A DNA stretch of 39,078 nt from Candidatus Thalassarchaeaceae archaeon (GCA_030747395.1 JASLKT010000002.1:1-39078); one strand, 5' to 3'. Positions 1 to 9,135 are shown, counted from the stretch's first letter. Notes: generated by a model from the letters alone, not told the origin. Numbers and translations are program-made.

Positions 1-185
1 GCATCATCATCCGGCTCATCAAATTGTTCTGGGTTGATGGCCCCGCCTTCGATTACATCCTGACCTGCGATGGCAGGTTCATCCTGACTATTTTCGATAT
101 TTCGCGAACGCATTTTCCAAATATATACGAGCAAGCCAATGGTCAAGCCAATCATAGCGTATGTGCCAATCTCAGTGGTTTCCAT
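1..185 (-). CDS. Small single-pass membrane protein, 3' end cut by window edge
   Basis: This reading frame starts with ATG at 183-185 and runs off the left edge, so only about 61 residues are visible. They begin METTEIGTYAMIGLTIG, forming one hydrophobic segment (about residues 6-23). A short basic stretch (KMRSR) follows, then an acidic tail ending in EPDDDA at the edge. The topology suggests an N-terminal membrane anchor with a charged soluble tail, but which side the tail faces cannot be decided. It starts 17 bases downstream of the tiaS stop on the same strand, so it is probably the last visible gene of the gmhA-gmhB-tiaS transcript. No family was recognised. There is no clear Shine-Dalgarno sequence before the ATG. 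Confidence 0.6.
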   Translation of the reverse strand, partial: METTEIGTYAMIGLTIGLLVYIWKMRSRNIENSQDEPAIAGQDVIEGGAINPEQFDEPDDD

Positions 186-202
186 GAGCCGTGGAGGGCA
201 TC

Positions 203-1405
203 TCAGACTTCAGACTTGCCCACCCTTGACAGTGGTTTTGACAAATGTCGACGATGAGCGGGTGGTGGCTCTGTCCATTCACTGTCGATTATTTCTGAGC
301 ACCATAAGTCTGCGTGTGTAGAACTGCATTTTGGGCACCTTAGGGGTTGATTTTTTCCTTGAGACTTGAATCTATGTCCACAATTACAATTCGGACGTCG
401 TCTGTTTCTTTCGCCTCTTAACAAGCGAAGTCGTTCAAGATGGATTGAACCATCAAGATTGGTCAAACCATACCATTCAATGCGATCACCGGCAATGATA
501 TTCTGTGCAAGTTTGTTGAGTTCACTACCTTGGGAAAATGAGATTAAAGTTCGACCTACATCGATTTCCACGTGCCCACCTTGCATGATCCGAATGCACT
601 GGACGGTACCAATCTCAGATTCTACTAGATGGTCGTCCGTTGCCTGATTGCTTCGATGGACTCGATAATCAATCGAATATTCAGCCCCATTTTCTTGAAG
701 ATATTCGTGCGCTTGCAAAACACCTTGTTCTGATTCACCCCGAATCCCATACAATACTGGGCAGGGTGTTCGTGGTGAAATGAGGCTGTGATTCGCATTC
801 GGATCACGGTTCATGAATGTAGTTGGGAATAATTTGGCCATCTTTTCAACGAGGGCGATTGGGACTTTTCTGTGACCTGTATTGTCTCTCCATGCCGTAC
901 ATTCCCAAGTGAAATCGCTCCCACCTTGCCAAGCAATGGCGGCGCTTGCACCAATCAAGCCACCGAGTCCGGCGGATGTTGACCACACTCTGTGAGGGTG
1001 TGGTTCCAATTCTGAGATTCGCAAATCAAGTTCAACGAAATTTCGAACTGTGTTCCAATATATTGATTCTGGCAAACTTCCCTTGGTCATCAGCAAAACT
1101 GGTTGTGCTGAATGATTCTCATTTCCAGGTTGAAAATCTACAAATCTGGTAGCGAACCACTCATCCAAGCATGATTCTAATGCTACTGAATCGGCTCCAG
1201 TAATTGAAGCTGATAAGGCTGCATTTCCCCGTGTTCTTCTGGGGGCGAATGGCCATAACCTCACTAAACGTGGATCTACAATGCCAAATCCACTTGCTGA
1301 CAGGTGATTGAGCAAGTCATTGAAATCGTGGGTAGTGCAACCGGATTCTCTTTCATCCGTATCGTCAAGACCGATCCAATATGTCGGGGAGTCCCCGACG
1401 ATCAT
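203..1405 (-). CDS. tiaS: tRNA(Ile2) 2-agmatinylcytidine synthetase TiaS
   Basis: TiaS ATP-dependently attaches agmatine to C34 of the CAU-anticodon isoleucine tRNA so that it reads AUA; the enzyme is archaeal. The 400-residue product has the expected signatures. The N-terminal IGLDDTD motif is at 11-17, and GCTT at 22-25. The conserved RLVRLWPFAPRRTRGNAALS block is at 46-65, and a glycine-rich segment (GLGGLIGA) at about 146-153. An OB-fold-like region covers about 263-330. A C-terminal zinc ribbon has cysteines at 340, 342, 357 and 360. The ATG start overlaps the stop of the upstream HAD phosphatase by 4 bases (ATGA), so translation is probably coupled. The target tRNA-Ile is not in this window. 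Confidence 0.93.
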   Translation of the reverse strand: MIVGDSPTYWIGLDDTDERESGCTTHDFNDLLNHLSASGFGIVDPRLVRLWPFAPRRTRGNAALSASITGADSVALESCLDEWFATRFVDFQPGNENHSAQPVLLMTKGSLPESIYWNTVRNFVELDLRISELEPHPHRVWSTSAGLGGLIGASAAIAWQGGSDFTWECTAWRDNTGHRKVPIALVEKMAKLFPTTFMNRDPNANHSLISPRTPCPVLYGIRGESEQGVLQAHEYLQENGAEYSIDYRVHRSNQATDDHLVESEIGTVQCIRIMQGGHVEIDVGRTLISFSQGSELNKLAQNIIAGDRIEWYGLTNLDGSIHLERLRLLRGERNRRRPNCNCGHRFKSQGKNQPLRCPKCSSTHADLWCSEIIDSEWTEPPPAHRRHLSKPLSRVGKSEV

Positions 1406-2031
1406 ATTTCCAGGGCATCACCCTCGTCGTTATCGTCCAATAATCTTTCAATGATACCTGCAATGCCTACACGTGCGTCAACTCTGAATCCTCGCACGCC
1501 ATGCTGGAGAGCCGCACCCATATCGGCATCACGATCACCTGCCATGAATGACCTGCCCTCGTCAATTTTTGTAGACAAATATGAGGAATCCGTTGTCACT
1601 TCAAGCGGGATCGAACTTAGTAATTGACGTCCAACTTGCAACATACCAGGTCCGGGTTTTCTTACTGGGCTGTGATCCCAAGGAGCGTAAGGAGAATATA
1701 GCACTAAATCGACATGCGCATTACTATTTTCACGAAGGAGGCCATCGAGGACTTCCTGATTCATTTCTGCCAATTCCTCGTGTGAGAACATACCTCTATT
1801 GACGGGTGATTGATTGGTGACCACGACGATTCTGTATCCTGCTTCTCGTAGTGCCGCAACTGCATGGCCTGCACCGTCCAGCAAAACGACCTCGTCCACA
1901 TTTTTTACGTAATCTTCCCGTCCAACATTGAGAACGCCATCTCTGTCCAAATATGCGATAGACCCGTCCCAGCCTTCGAGGGAATCTACAGGGGCGTCAA
2001 TATCGGCAAGATGCCTTCTAGGGAGGTCCAT
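1402..2031 (-). CDS. gmhB: HAD-superfamily phosphatase, GmhB-like (heptose bisphosphate or histidinol phosphate type)
   Basis: The 209-residue HAD-IIIA phosphatase has the nucleophile motif LDRDGVLN (Asp29, Asp31), TNQS at 72-75, the lysine motif RKPGPGM at 124-130 and the metal-binding GDRDAD at 165-170. These fit D-glycero-D-manno-heptose-1,7-bisphosphate 7-phosphatase, which acts after GmhA in making nucleotide-activated heptose. The neighbouring gmhA-like gene supports that role. However, the Cys/His zinc loop that normally lies just before RKP in GmhB is absent; the stretch reads SPYAPWDHSPV. The substrate is therefore uncertain, and the histidinol-phosphatase relatives are an alternative. 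A GAGGTG Shine-Dalgarno sequence overlaps the gmhA stop 5 bases before the ATG. The residues before about 20 are extra compared with typical members. Confidence 0.75.
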   Translation of the reverse strand: MDLPRRHLADIDAPVDSLEGWDGSIAYLDRDGVLNVGREDYVKNVDEVVLLDGAGHAVAALREAGYRIVVVTNQSPVNRGMFSHEELAEMNQEVLDGLLRENSNAHVDLVLYSPYAPWDHSPVRKPGPGMLQVGRQLLSSIPLEVTTDSSYLSTKIDEGRSFMAGDRDADMGAALQHGVRGFRVDARVGIAGIIERLLDDNDEGDALEI

Positions 2032-2040
2032 ATTAACACC

Positions 2041-2631
2041 TCATGAATGACTTGGCAAGCCTCTACTGGCCTTTACTGCCTCTTTGACGATATGATTTAT
2101 GATGAGTTGAAGATCTTCAATTCTCTCCATCGATGTTGTGTCACATACAATACAAATATGAGCCATTTCAGCAAGTGCACCACCTTTTCCGGATTTGTAA
2201 TTCCCAGTAATTCCAACAGTTCGCGCTCCATTTTCAGTTGCATAAGCAATCCCATTCAGCACGTTTGAAGAATTACCACTACCTGAGTAGCCTACGACCA
2301 AATCGCCGGGTGCTAGCCATGTCTGCAATTGGCCAACGAAAATATTCGCGTATGATGTGTCGTTAGCCCAGGCAGTCAATGCTGCAATATTGTCTGTGTG
2401 TGCTAGAGTTGGCAAACCCAACTCTTTGCTCCAGTCGCCAGCACTGTGGCTTGGTGTCGCCGCCGAGCCGCCGTTACCAATGAAGTGAACTTTGCCTCCG
2501 TTATCCATTACTTGGAGCATTTCGGTGTATAGTAGCCCCACGGATTCTCGTGATAGAGAGTTGAGTGCTCTTGATAGGTCGGCAATATATCCGTCCATGA
2601 ACTCGTCGAAATCGAAGGTGTCACCGGACAT
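2041..2631 (-). CDS. gmhA: SIS-domain sugar isomerase, GmhA-like sedoheptulose-7-phosphate isomerase
   Basis: The product (196 residues from the ATG at 2629-2631) is a single SIS domain. The phosphate loop GNGGSA is at 52-57, His62 follows it, and SGSGNS lies at 116-121. A C-terminal helix carries EDLQ and a histidine (INH, residue 180). GmhA converts sedoheptulose 7-phosphate to D-glycero-D-manno-heptose 7-phosphate, the first step to activated heptose for surface glycans. The glutamate that acts as a catalytic base in E. coli GmhA aligns here with Asp66, a conservative change. An in-frame GTG lies four codons upstream (2643). The ATG is preferred because a TATA-like box at 2658-2665 lies about 28 bases away, suiting a leaderless message. 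gmhB follows after 9 bases. Confidence 0.8.
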   Translation of the reverse strand: MSGDTFDFDEFMDGYIADLSRALNSLSRESVGLLYTEMLQVMDNGGKVHFIGNGGSAATPSHSAGDWSKELGLPTLAHTDNIAALTAWANDTSYANIFVGQLQTWLAPGDLVVGYSGSGNSSNVLNGIAYATENGARTVGITGNYKSGKGGALAEMAHICIVCDTTSMERIEDLQLIINHIVKEAVKASRGLPSHS

Positions 2632-2657
2632 GCGACTCAACACTGCGTCGTAGCGAG

Positions 2658-2665
2658 CCTATATG
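2658..2665. promoter_or_regulatory. TATA-like box shared by divergent gmhA and archaeosortase genes
   Basis: The sequence CCTATATG is nearly symmetric and reads as a TATA-like element on both strands. It lies about 31 bases before the ATG at 2691 on plus and about 28 bases before the ATG at 2631 on minus. Both distances match leaderless archaeal messages. The gap between the two ATG codons is only 59 bases, so no other promoter position is obvious. Confidence 0.45.
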
Positions 2666-2690
2666 TGACTTGCCGACCTGTGAAGCCAGC

Positions 2691-3671
2691 ATGGAGGACA
2701 TTATTGCAAATGGTGTCACTTCATTAGGGGCTGTTTTTGGACTCGATTTAGGTCAAACAAACCTAGTCATCGTAACCCTTGGTTTGATTTGTGTTGGATC
2801 GGCATTTCACTTCAACAACACAATTGCTAAGTGGTTTTCACCAGTGGGCTGGGTCTGCGTTGGAATATATTTCTACTTAGGCGCAGAACACTATTTCGAC
2901 ATCTCTGATCCAGTTCTAATTTTCATGTCAATCGCAGCACTTCCCGTCTGCATCGCTTATGGCGGGTGGGAGGCTGTTTTACTTCGAGAAGGACGTTCCG
3001 TTGAGGCTGTTGATTGGTTACGTGGTGCTGTATTCTGGTCCGCAATGCCATATCTCGCCATCCAGCATGTACCCATGCTCAATGCTGGTATTGTTTGGTT
3101 CACTGCGTGGAATACTTCGTTATTTTTGCAGTGGACTGGTGCGGGTGATATACAACTTGGCCAAATGATGGTGGACCTCGGTACTACATCCGAATCTTGG
3201 TCGAGTTGGAATGGCAACAAATGGTTGCTAACCGATACACTTGGAGAAGGCGGATTTTACGTCCCAATGATCCATGCTGATGGAACCGAAGTGAATATCG
3301 GATTTGTCTTGGGTTGTAGTGCTCTTCAATCAATGATTGTCTTTGTTGGTGCAATTGTTGCTGTACGTGAATCGCCTTGGAAACGTAGAGCGCGAGCTTT
3401 ATTGATTACAATTCCACTCATCCACATTCTCAATGTATTTCGCAATGCAGGAATTATTTGGATGCACGTCCAATACAACCAAAATTGGAGCCTAAATGGC
3501 CTAAATATCTTTGATTTTGGTCATGCATATGCCGCAAAGTTTCTCAGTTTGGGTGCCATGTTTTTGATGGCTTTAGTGCTGTTCGATTTATTGCCGAAAT
3601 TACATTCACATGTGATTGCTATACTCGACCCGTTATTCCGGATTTTCAGAATAAAATTGGTCACAAATTAG
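2691..3671 (+). CDS. Archaeosortase/exosortase-family membrane protease-transpeptidase
   Basis: The 326-residue multi-pass protein has the archaeosortase signature: a catalytic cysteine in LGCSALQS (Cys209), then an arginine in NVFRN (Arg251), and a later candidate His278 (FDFGHAY). In the family, this Cys-Arg-His/Arg set recognises C-terminal sorting signals such as PGF-CTERM, removes them and attaches the protein to a lipid in the membrane. Hydrophobic helices span most of residues 20-145 and 204-300. An extra soluble-looking loop (about 150-200, rich in Ser, Trp and Gly) lies just before the catalytic helix. An in-frame TTG at 2670 would add seven residues. It is rejected because it lies only about 10 bases from the TATA-like box. 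The gene is divergent from the heptose genes and converges on lhr, with interlocked stop codons. Confidence 0.85.
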   Translation: MEDIIANGVTSLGAVFGLDLGQTNLVIVTLGLICVGSAFHFNNTIAKWFSPVGWVCVGIYFYLGAEHYFDISDPVLIFMSIAALPVCIAYGGWEAVLLREGRSVEAVDWLRGAVFWSAMPYLAIQHVPMLNAGIVWFTAWNTSLFLQWTGAGDIQLGQMMVDLGTTSESWSSWNGNKWLLTDTLGEGGFYVPMIHADGTEVNIGFVLGCSALQSMIVFVGAIVAVRESPWKRRARALLITIPLIHILNVFRNAGIIWMHVQYNQNWSLNGLNIFDFGHAYAAKFLSLGAMFLMALVLFDLLPKLHSHVIAILDPLFRIFRIKLVTN

Positions 3672-6600
3672 CGTGATTTCAATCGTTCCAGAACCTTACC
3701 CTTGAGCGGCATATTATGCTCCCAAGCGAATTCTTTCATCACGCGAAGTGCTTCTTTTTCCCGCTCTGAATCACCCACGAAATCGGTGACATCAATGACA
3801 TCATTACGCGTGTTGGCTTTGAACGCTGCAATCGGTTCTTCGTTCCAAAATACCATGTAGGCGCTACCATACCCAAATCGTTCTCTTAGCAACGATTGGA
3901 AATAGGGCAAGAGTGGATCAGACGGTGGAAGAACGAAATCGCGCATTGGCGGGAGATTGTCGGCCTCTTCTAACAATTCTTGGCGGCCCCAGCAAACCTC
4001 GTGTAAATCATCGACAAGGAATCCTTTGATGAGGTGCCCTTCCTCCTCAAATTCATGCAGAACACTGGATATCATCTCAGGTTTGAATGGGCTCCCTGCC
4101 AATTTTTCGAATTGTTTCAGAGTGATAACAGGATATTCGGTTACCATTTCTCGTAAGTATTCTCTCTTGACCTCCCAAGATTCTTTTCCATCTAGGCGTT
4201 TTACAGTTTTGAATCCGCCTCTGTAGTCCTGAACAAGATGGCCTGAACGAATAAGTGGCTGTGCTAATTTCCTAAATTCTGCACGCTTCATTGCATATCG
4301 ATCCATGAATGTTTTTGCATCGGAATGACCAGAGAAGAACTCTAGAACATCCAGCAAATCTTCATCTGCATCTATTCCTCGTATTTTCAGGAGGCGCTGG
4401 AAATGCTTGTATGGGGCCCAAACTTGGTGATTTCGTAAATTGGTGCCTTGATGTAATTGCTGACTAGCGGCCATCGATTTCAAGTCGACACGGAACATTT
4501 CACATCTTCCTCTGAGGGCGAAATCATCTCGGATTTCTGAGATATGCTCTAAAGCTAGTGTTTCATTCTCAAGTCGAGTGTCTTGATGGAGATGGTGGTG
4601 ATGGAATAGTGCCCGAAGTGTGAGTGATCTCGGGCGTGGGTCAACAACACCGCCCCGAATGTACCGTAGATTATCACCCATTGAACGGAATCCTAATGTC
4701 GCAACAATGGCTTGTATATTTTCATCGCAATCATGGATTGGCTCCCCGTTGAATGCATGCAGAACTGAAACATCAACCAGCGTATCCTTGTAGTTGTCAA
4801 GTAATGTTTCAAATATTTCAGCAAACTCATCTAGATATGCATGTGGGATATGAATATCCTTGATTTCGAGATAGTCATTGACCTTGAACATCAAGATTCG
4901 TCCGACTGGGTCGACGCCTTTGAATACAGGATAATACCATCCTTGTTTGAGTACGTAACGAACTTCCTGAATGAACCTAGAGCAGAATGGGTCGGACTGG
5001 GACAAAATACGAAGTTGCCGGTCTTCACGACGTGGCCGTTGGAGTGAATCTGAGTCGGCTGGAACACAGAAAAAGTCGGTGGGATCTGGTTGAAGTGCTG
5101 TTACTCTGACAATCTTTCCAGCATCTTCTAAATCCCGAAGCACTTCAGCTAGAAATTCAACTGGATGGCTAACAAACAACCGCAATGAGTGCAACTTGAT
5201 TGGACCGATTCTCTTAACCAATTCTTCCAGTGCTTGAGGGAATGGCATCGGCTCATAGACATCATGTACCCGGTGGAAGAGGGACAGCGAACGCTTCCGA
5301 TTGATTAATTCCTCAAACTGCTTGACGTACACCATCTGTCGCTCCATATTCGACAATGAATTTCTTGCATCTCTCTGCACATGCTTATGTTCATCTCCAC
5401 GTGGCAAATCGCCAACGATTTCTGCACGTTCAACATTTACACCAGGAGGGATATTTTTCAACAACTCTTCATCCATTTCAGAAAACCACGGTTCAGGCCT
5501 CAGACCTAGAAGCATGGGGATCATTGCTTTGGTTGTATATCCGACTCGTGAATGCAACAATCTCCCCATGATGATATCTGAATCATGTTTCATGTCTTTC
5601 CAATCGGCGAATCGGAAGTTTTCAATGCGGTCAAGCAATTCTTGCATCTTGGCAAACATAACATGCCCTTCTTCAAGGGCTGTCAATGCATCAGGATATT
5701 GTTTGAATGATTTTGATAGAAGCAAATTTTGCAACTCTCGATATTCAATGATATTATCCTCACCACCAGTGATAATATGTTCATCGACACGCAAAATGAA
5801 TTCACCTTCCTCGGTTTGCTTGTAGAAACCGATTGACACGATATTTCGAACTTCAAGTTCATGCAATAATGACTCGATTTGTGCTTCTGGGAAAGGTAGT
5901 CGACTCGAAAGTTCGACGAGTGTTTTTGGCCCCTCAGTGCCAAGCATATCGACAATCTTGATTCGCAGTGCTTCGTGAGGATCCATTAATTTTGCAGACT
6001 CCCAAGATATCGGATTTGTTCCATCAAATTGAGATACGGATTCATAATGTAGTCCACCAGTATACAATTCGCGCAAATCCAGCATGTCATCCTCACCCTT
6101 AGATGCGAGAATACCCAACGTGCCATGGACTTCTGCCATACGGATTGAGAACCACTTATCATCCACTTCGATTGTGCCCGTACCGCGGATTTTCGTGATT
6201 GCTCCTGTTTCGGCCAATTCGGTCACCCAGCCATTCAGGGTATCGTGATTTATGTTGGTCAACTTATCCTGATAGAGTGGATTGTTTAGATCTGGATGTA
6301 AGCCTCCTCCTTTTTCCATAAGGCGCAGTAATCCGTCTGCATCTTCAGGGATTTTGGCCTTGTTCTGGAAATACAGGTTGAGTGCTTCATCATCCAAATC
6401 TGTAGCGCGCGAACGCCCACCGAGCAAGCGGCGCAGAATCTCAGGATCGATATCTTTGACGAGATACGCTCTGGTGCGCATGCTCAATAAATCCTCAAAT
6501 GCTGCCATGTACAGATTCATGCCGAGAGCGCTTGGTAAAGTGACTCTTGAATGTACGATTCTGACACCTTCATCGTCCATTCTGTTGACAAAATTCTCTA

Positions 6601-9004
6601 ATTCTTCCATGTCCAAGTCAGTGTGGAAAATTTCATTCTGAGCCTCACGGATTAGCAAACTATCCGCATGTTGGCGATGTTCACGGAAAACCTTCTCAGA
6701 TTTTTGCTGGAACTGCTTCGGACTCACTTCTTCTGCACCAATACGCCGAGGGACGATGAGTGATCGACCAGATACTTCTCTGAATCTCTTTGCAAAGAGT
6801 TGGCTATCTAGGAGATACCGTTGCAATACCGCGTCACGCTGATTGTTCTTGAACATCGGATAGATTTCCTTGGTGTCAATTTCTTGTCCGGTTTTGAAGA
6901 GGAATGAATTCTCATCAAATGACATTTCGACGACATGGACATTATTGAGGTCGCACAAACCTGCCATGAAATATCCCATGGCCATATTGAATGCTCGACC
7001 CCTACATGTGGTGATGATGTATGTTGGAACGGGTGAATTCATAATTTGCTCGATGAGGATTTTGTCGGGACTAGGTACCTGAATTGAATCAATGGTGTGT
7101 TCCTCCAAAAATCGGGCTAAAGATTCTGTGACTGGCTGAGATAAACCGTAGGCGCCAGAGAGCAGTAAACGAGGGTCCCTCCCCCTGCGAATTGTAGTGA
7201 CTGTGGCATTCAGTAATTTGAGGACGGCCTGTGAAAGTTCGCGCGTACGACTCATCGCTTCGCCAGACCATGAGGGGACTGTTGGACGATAACCCGTCAC
7301 AGGAGTGACGCTAACCCTGCTCGCTTGAATTCGATGTACACGATAAGTAGAACCACCTAGTAAAAATACATCTCCAGGGCGGATATTTTGCACGAATGAT
7401 GAGGACAATTGACCAATCATCGAACCATCGGCACTGAACACAAGGTAGTTGTTATCTGGAGCGATTGTACCGATATTTGTGTAGTAAATCATCTGGGCGT
7501 AACCACGTTTCCCGATGATATTTTTCTCCCAATCTACCCATACTCTTCGTTCATCCTCCAGTAGATCAAGCACCTCGATATAATCATCATAGGAAAGGCT
7601 TCGATACGGATAGGCTGAGGTAATGATGGAATATGCCTCATCCATGTCAATTTCACCACAAATTGTCAACCCAATGATGAATTGGGCTAGTACGTCGAGG
7701 CAATTTTTGGGGAATCGTAGAAGATCCATTTCACCCGCCATAATCGCACCTTGCAGAGCAACCAGTTCTAGCAGGTCGTGGGATGAAGTGGGTAAGAATC
7801 GAGCGCGAGGTATGCCTCCAACGTGGTGGCCTGCACGGCCAATTCGTTGCAGAGCTGTGGCAATCGAACCTGGGGACCCCAATTGAATGACCATGTCCAC
7901 CGATCCGATGTCAATTCCCATCTCAAGGGAAGATGATGAAACGCAACATCGCAGTTCACCACGCTTGAGTTTACGTTCAACTTCAAGTCTAATTTGCTTG
8001 TCCATCGAACCGTGGTGACCTTCGACTCCAGCTAGGCCCAGCACGCGTAATTTTTGAGTAATAATCTCAGTCATTTGCCGAGTATTTGCGAAGACGAGAG
8101 TTGTTCGATGTGCCTCGACAAGATCTTTGATAATGTCAACATTGTGATCAAGTAATTGTTTGACGGGAACCTCACTGAATTTAGGGTGTGGAAGGATGAT
8201 GTCTAAATCCAATTCTCGGACTTCGCTCACTTTAGCAATGTGTACACAAGATGATTCTTCATCATCGAATACCGGGATTGGTGCACCCGTGTCTGCGTCG
8301 CGATCTCCAGCCTTCACTGGAACAAGGAAATGAGCCACCTCTTCTAGTGGTTCCATTGTTGCCGAAATTCCCAGCCTTTGGACAGGGTTGGCGATTAGTG
8401 TGTCGAGTAGTGCCATGGTCAGAGCCAAATGAGTGCCACGCTTTGTGGGGACCAAAGAGTGCATCTCGTCAATAAGTAACCACTGTAAATCGTTCATCAA
8501 AGGTCTGAATTTTTTTGAAGCGAGGGCCAGACCTAATGATTCGGGGGTTGTTATCAGAATATGTGGGGGCTTTCTAAGCATTTTTTGGCGCTCTGATTGG
8601 GGTGTGTCACCTGTTCTCAGTCCAACTTTGATTTCCTGAGCTCTACCTGGAAGATATCGCTCTTTGATTTCGGTCAATGGACCGATTAAATTTCGCTGAA
8701 TATCGTTCGCAAGTGCTTTGATTGGTGAAATGTAGACGCAGTAAACCTGTTTCTCAAGATTACCGTCAATCGCTAGGCGCACAAGTTTGTCGATGATTGT
8801 CAAAAATGCAGTGAGTGTTTTTCCCGAACCTGTGGGCGAACATAACAATAGATGCTCGCCGGCAAGAATAGAGGGTATTGCCATTTTTTGAGGTTCAGTG
8901 AAATCAGGAAATTTATCCTTAAACCAATCTCGAACGGGTTGGGATAATTTCGAAAGTAAAACCTCGGTATCCTCTAAGGAATCTAGGTATACTGTATCTG
9001 CCAA
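3668..9004 (-). CDS. lhr: Lhr-type superfamily 2 helicase with very long C-terminal extension
   Basis: Residues 1 to about 900 form an Lhr core. They include a Q-motif-like FTEPQ (35-39), Walker A SPTGSGKT (56-63), DEMH (179-182), SAT (214-216) and QRIGRAGH (386-393), followed by winged-helix and Lhr-specific domains. Lhr proteins move 3' to 5' on DNA and act in repair. Archaeal members are usually about 850-950 residues; this one has 1778, longer even than E. coli Lhr (about 1540). The extra half looks like repeated winged-helix segments. It ends in a region (about 1690-1778, starting FVLPPSDPLLPYF) resembling the DNA-glycosylase-like AlkZ/HTH_42 fold. The start is TTG at 9002-9004, supported by a perfect AGGAGG eight bases upstream. 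The gene is monocistronic, with glyS divergent. Confidence 0.92.
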   Translation of the reverse strand: MADTVYLDSLEDTEVLLSKLSQPVRDWFKDKFPDFTEPQKMAIPSILAGEHLLLCSPTGSGKTLTAFLTIIDKLVRLAIDGNLEKQVYCVYISPIKALANDIQRNLIGPLTEIKERYLPGRAQEIKVGLRTGDTPQSERQKMLRKPPHILITTPESLGLALASKKFRPLMNDLQWLLIDEMHSLVPTKRGTHLALTMALLDTLIANPVQRLGISATMEPLEEVAHFLVPVKAGDRDADTGAPIPVFDDEESSCVHIAKVSEVRELDLDIILPHPKFSEVPVKQLLDHNVDIIKDLVEAHRTTLVFANTRQMTEIITQKLRVLGLAGVEGHHGSMDKQIRLEVERKLKRGELRCCVSSSSLEMGIDIGSVDMVIQLGSPGSIATALQRIGRAGHHVGGIPRARFLPTSSHDLLELVALQGAIMAGEMDLLRFPKNCLDVLAQFIIGLTICGEIDMDEAYSIITSAYPYRSLSYDDYIEVLDLLEDERRVWVDWEKNIIGKRGYAQMIYYTNIGTIAPDNNYLVFSADGSMIGQLSSSFVQNIRPGDVFLLGGSTYRVHRIQASRVSVTPVTGYRPTVPSWSGEAMSRTRELSQAVLKLLNATVTTIRRGRDPRLLLSGAYGLSQPVTESLARFLEEHTIDSIQVPSPDKILIEQIMNSPVPTYIITTCRGRAFNMAMGYFMAGLCDLNNVHVVEMSFDENSFLFKTGQEIDTKEIYPMFKNNQRDAVLQRYLLDSQLFAKRFREVSGRSLIVPRRIGAEEVSPKQFQQKSEKVFREHRQHADSLLIREAQNEIFHTDLDMEELENFVNRMDDEGVRIVHSRVTLPSALGMNLYMAAFEDLLSMRTRAYLVKDIDPEILRRLLGGRSRATDLDDEALNLYFQNKAKIPEDADGLLRLMEKGGGLHPDLNNPLYQDKLTNINHDTLNGWVTELAETGAITKIRGTGTIEVDDKWFSIRMAEVHGTLGILASKGEDDMLDLRELYTGGLHYESVSQFDGTNPISWESAKLMDPHEALRIKIVDMLGTEGPKTLVELSSRLPFPEAQIESLLHELEVRNIVSIGFYKQTEEGEFILRVDEHIITGGEDNIIEYRELQNLLLSKSFKQYPDALTALEEGHVMFAKMQELLDRIENFRFADWKDMKHDSDIIMGRLLHSRVGYTTKAMIPMLLGLRPEPWFSEMDEELLKNIPPGVNVERAEIVGDLPRGDEHKHVQRDARNSLSNMERQMVYVKQFEELINRKRSLSLFHRVHDVYEPMPFPQALEELVKRIGPIKLHSLRLFVSHPVEFLAEVLRDLEDAGKIVRVTALQPDPTDFFCVPADSDSLQRPRREDRQLRILSQSDPFCSRFIQEVRYVLKQGWYYPVFKGVDPVGRILMFKVNDYLEIKDIHIPHAYLDEFAEIFETLLDNYKDTLVDVSVLHAFNGEPIHDCDENIQAIVATLGFRSMGDNLRYIRGGVVDPRPRSLTLRALFHHHHLHQDTRLENETLALEHISEIRDDFALRGRCEMFRVDLKSMAASQQLHQGTNLRNHQVWAPYKHFQRLLKIRGIDADEDLLDVLEFFSGHSDAKTFMDRYAMKRAEFRKLAQPLIRSGHLVQDYRGGFKTVKRLDGKESWEVKREYLREMVTEYPVITLKQFEKLAGSPFKPEMISSVLHEFEEEGHLIKGFLVDDLHEVCWGRQELLEEADNLPPMRDFVLPPSDPLLPYFQSLLRERFGYGSAYMVFWNEEPIAAFKANTRNDVIDVTDFVGDSEREKEALRVMKEFAWEHNMPLKGKVLERLKSR

Positions 9005-9012
9005 GATAATAT

Positions 9013-9018
9013 CCTCCT
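9013..9018 (-). promoter_or_regulatory. Strong Shine-Dalgarno site fixing the TTG start of lhr
   Basis: On the minus strand this reads AGGAGG, followed by an 8-base spacer and TTG. No ATG in a sensible position competes, so this site decides the non-standard start. Most other genes in the window have weaker sites or none. Confidence 0.8.
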
Positions 9019-9135
9019 ATTACTCGTTGGTTAGCGTGGCGAAGCGGTATATCAACGATTCGTTGATTCGATAAGAATTGGCTGTGAAACACCCTATCGT
9101 GGAACAAGTGGATTCTGAAACTCTGCTCCAATATC

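Noticed and set aside
2670-2690. TTG start for the archaeosortase
   Set aside because: It lies about ten bases from the only TATA-like box, upstream of any plausible transcript start.
5301-5825. Plus-strand open frame of about 174 codons inside lhr
   Set aside because: It lies wholly within the antisense of a clearly coding helicase, has low-complexity Ser/Arg-rich content and no recognisable motif.
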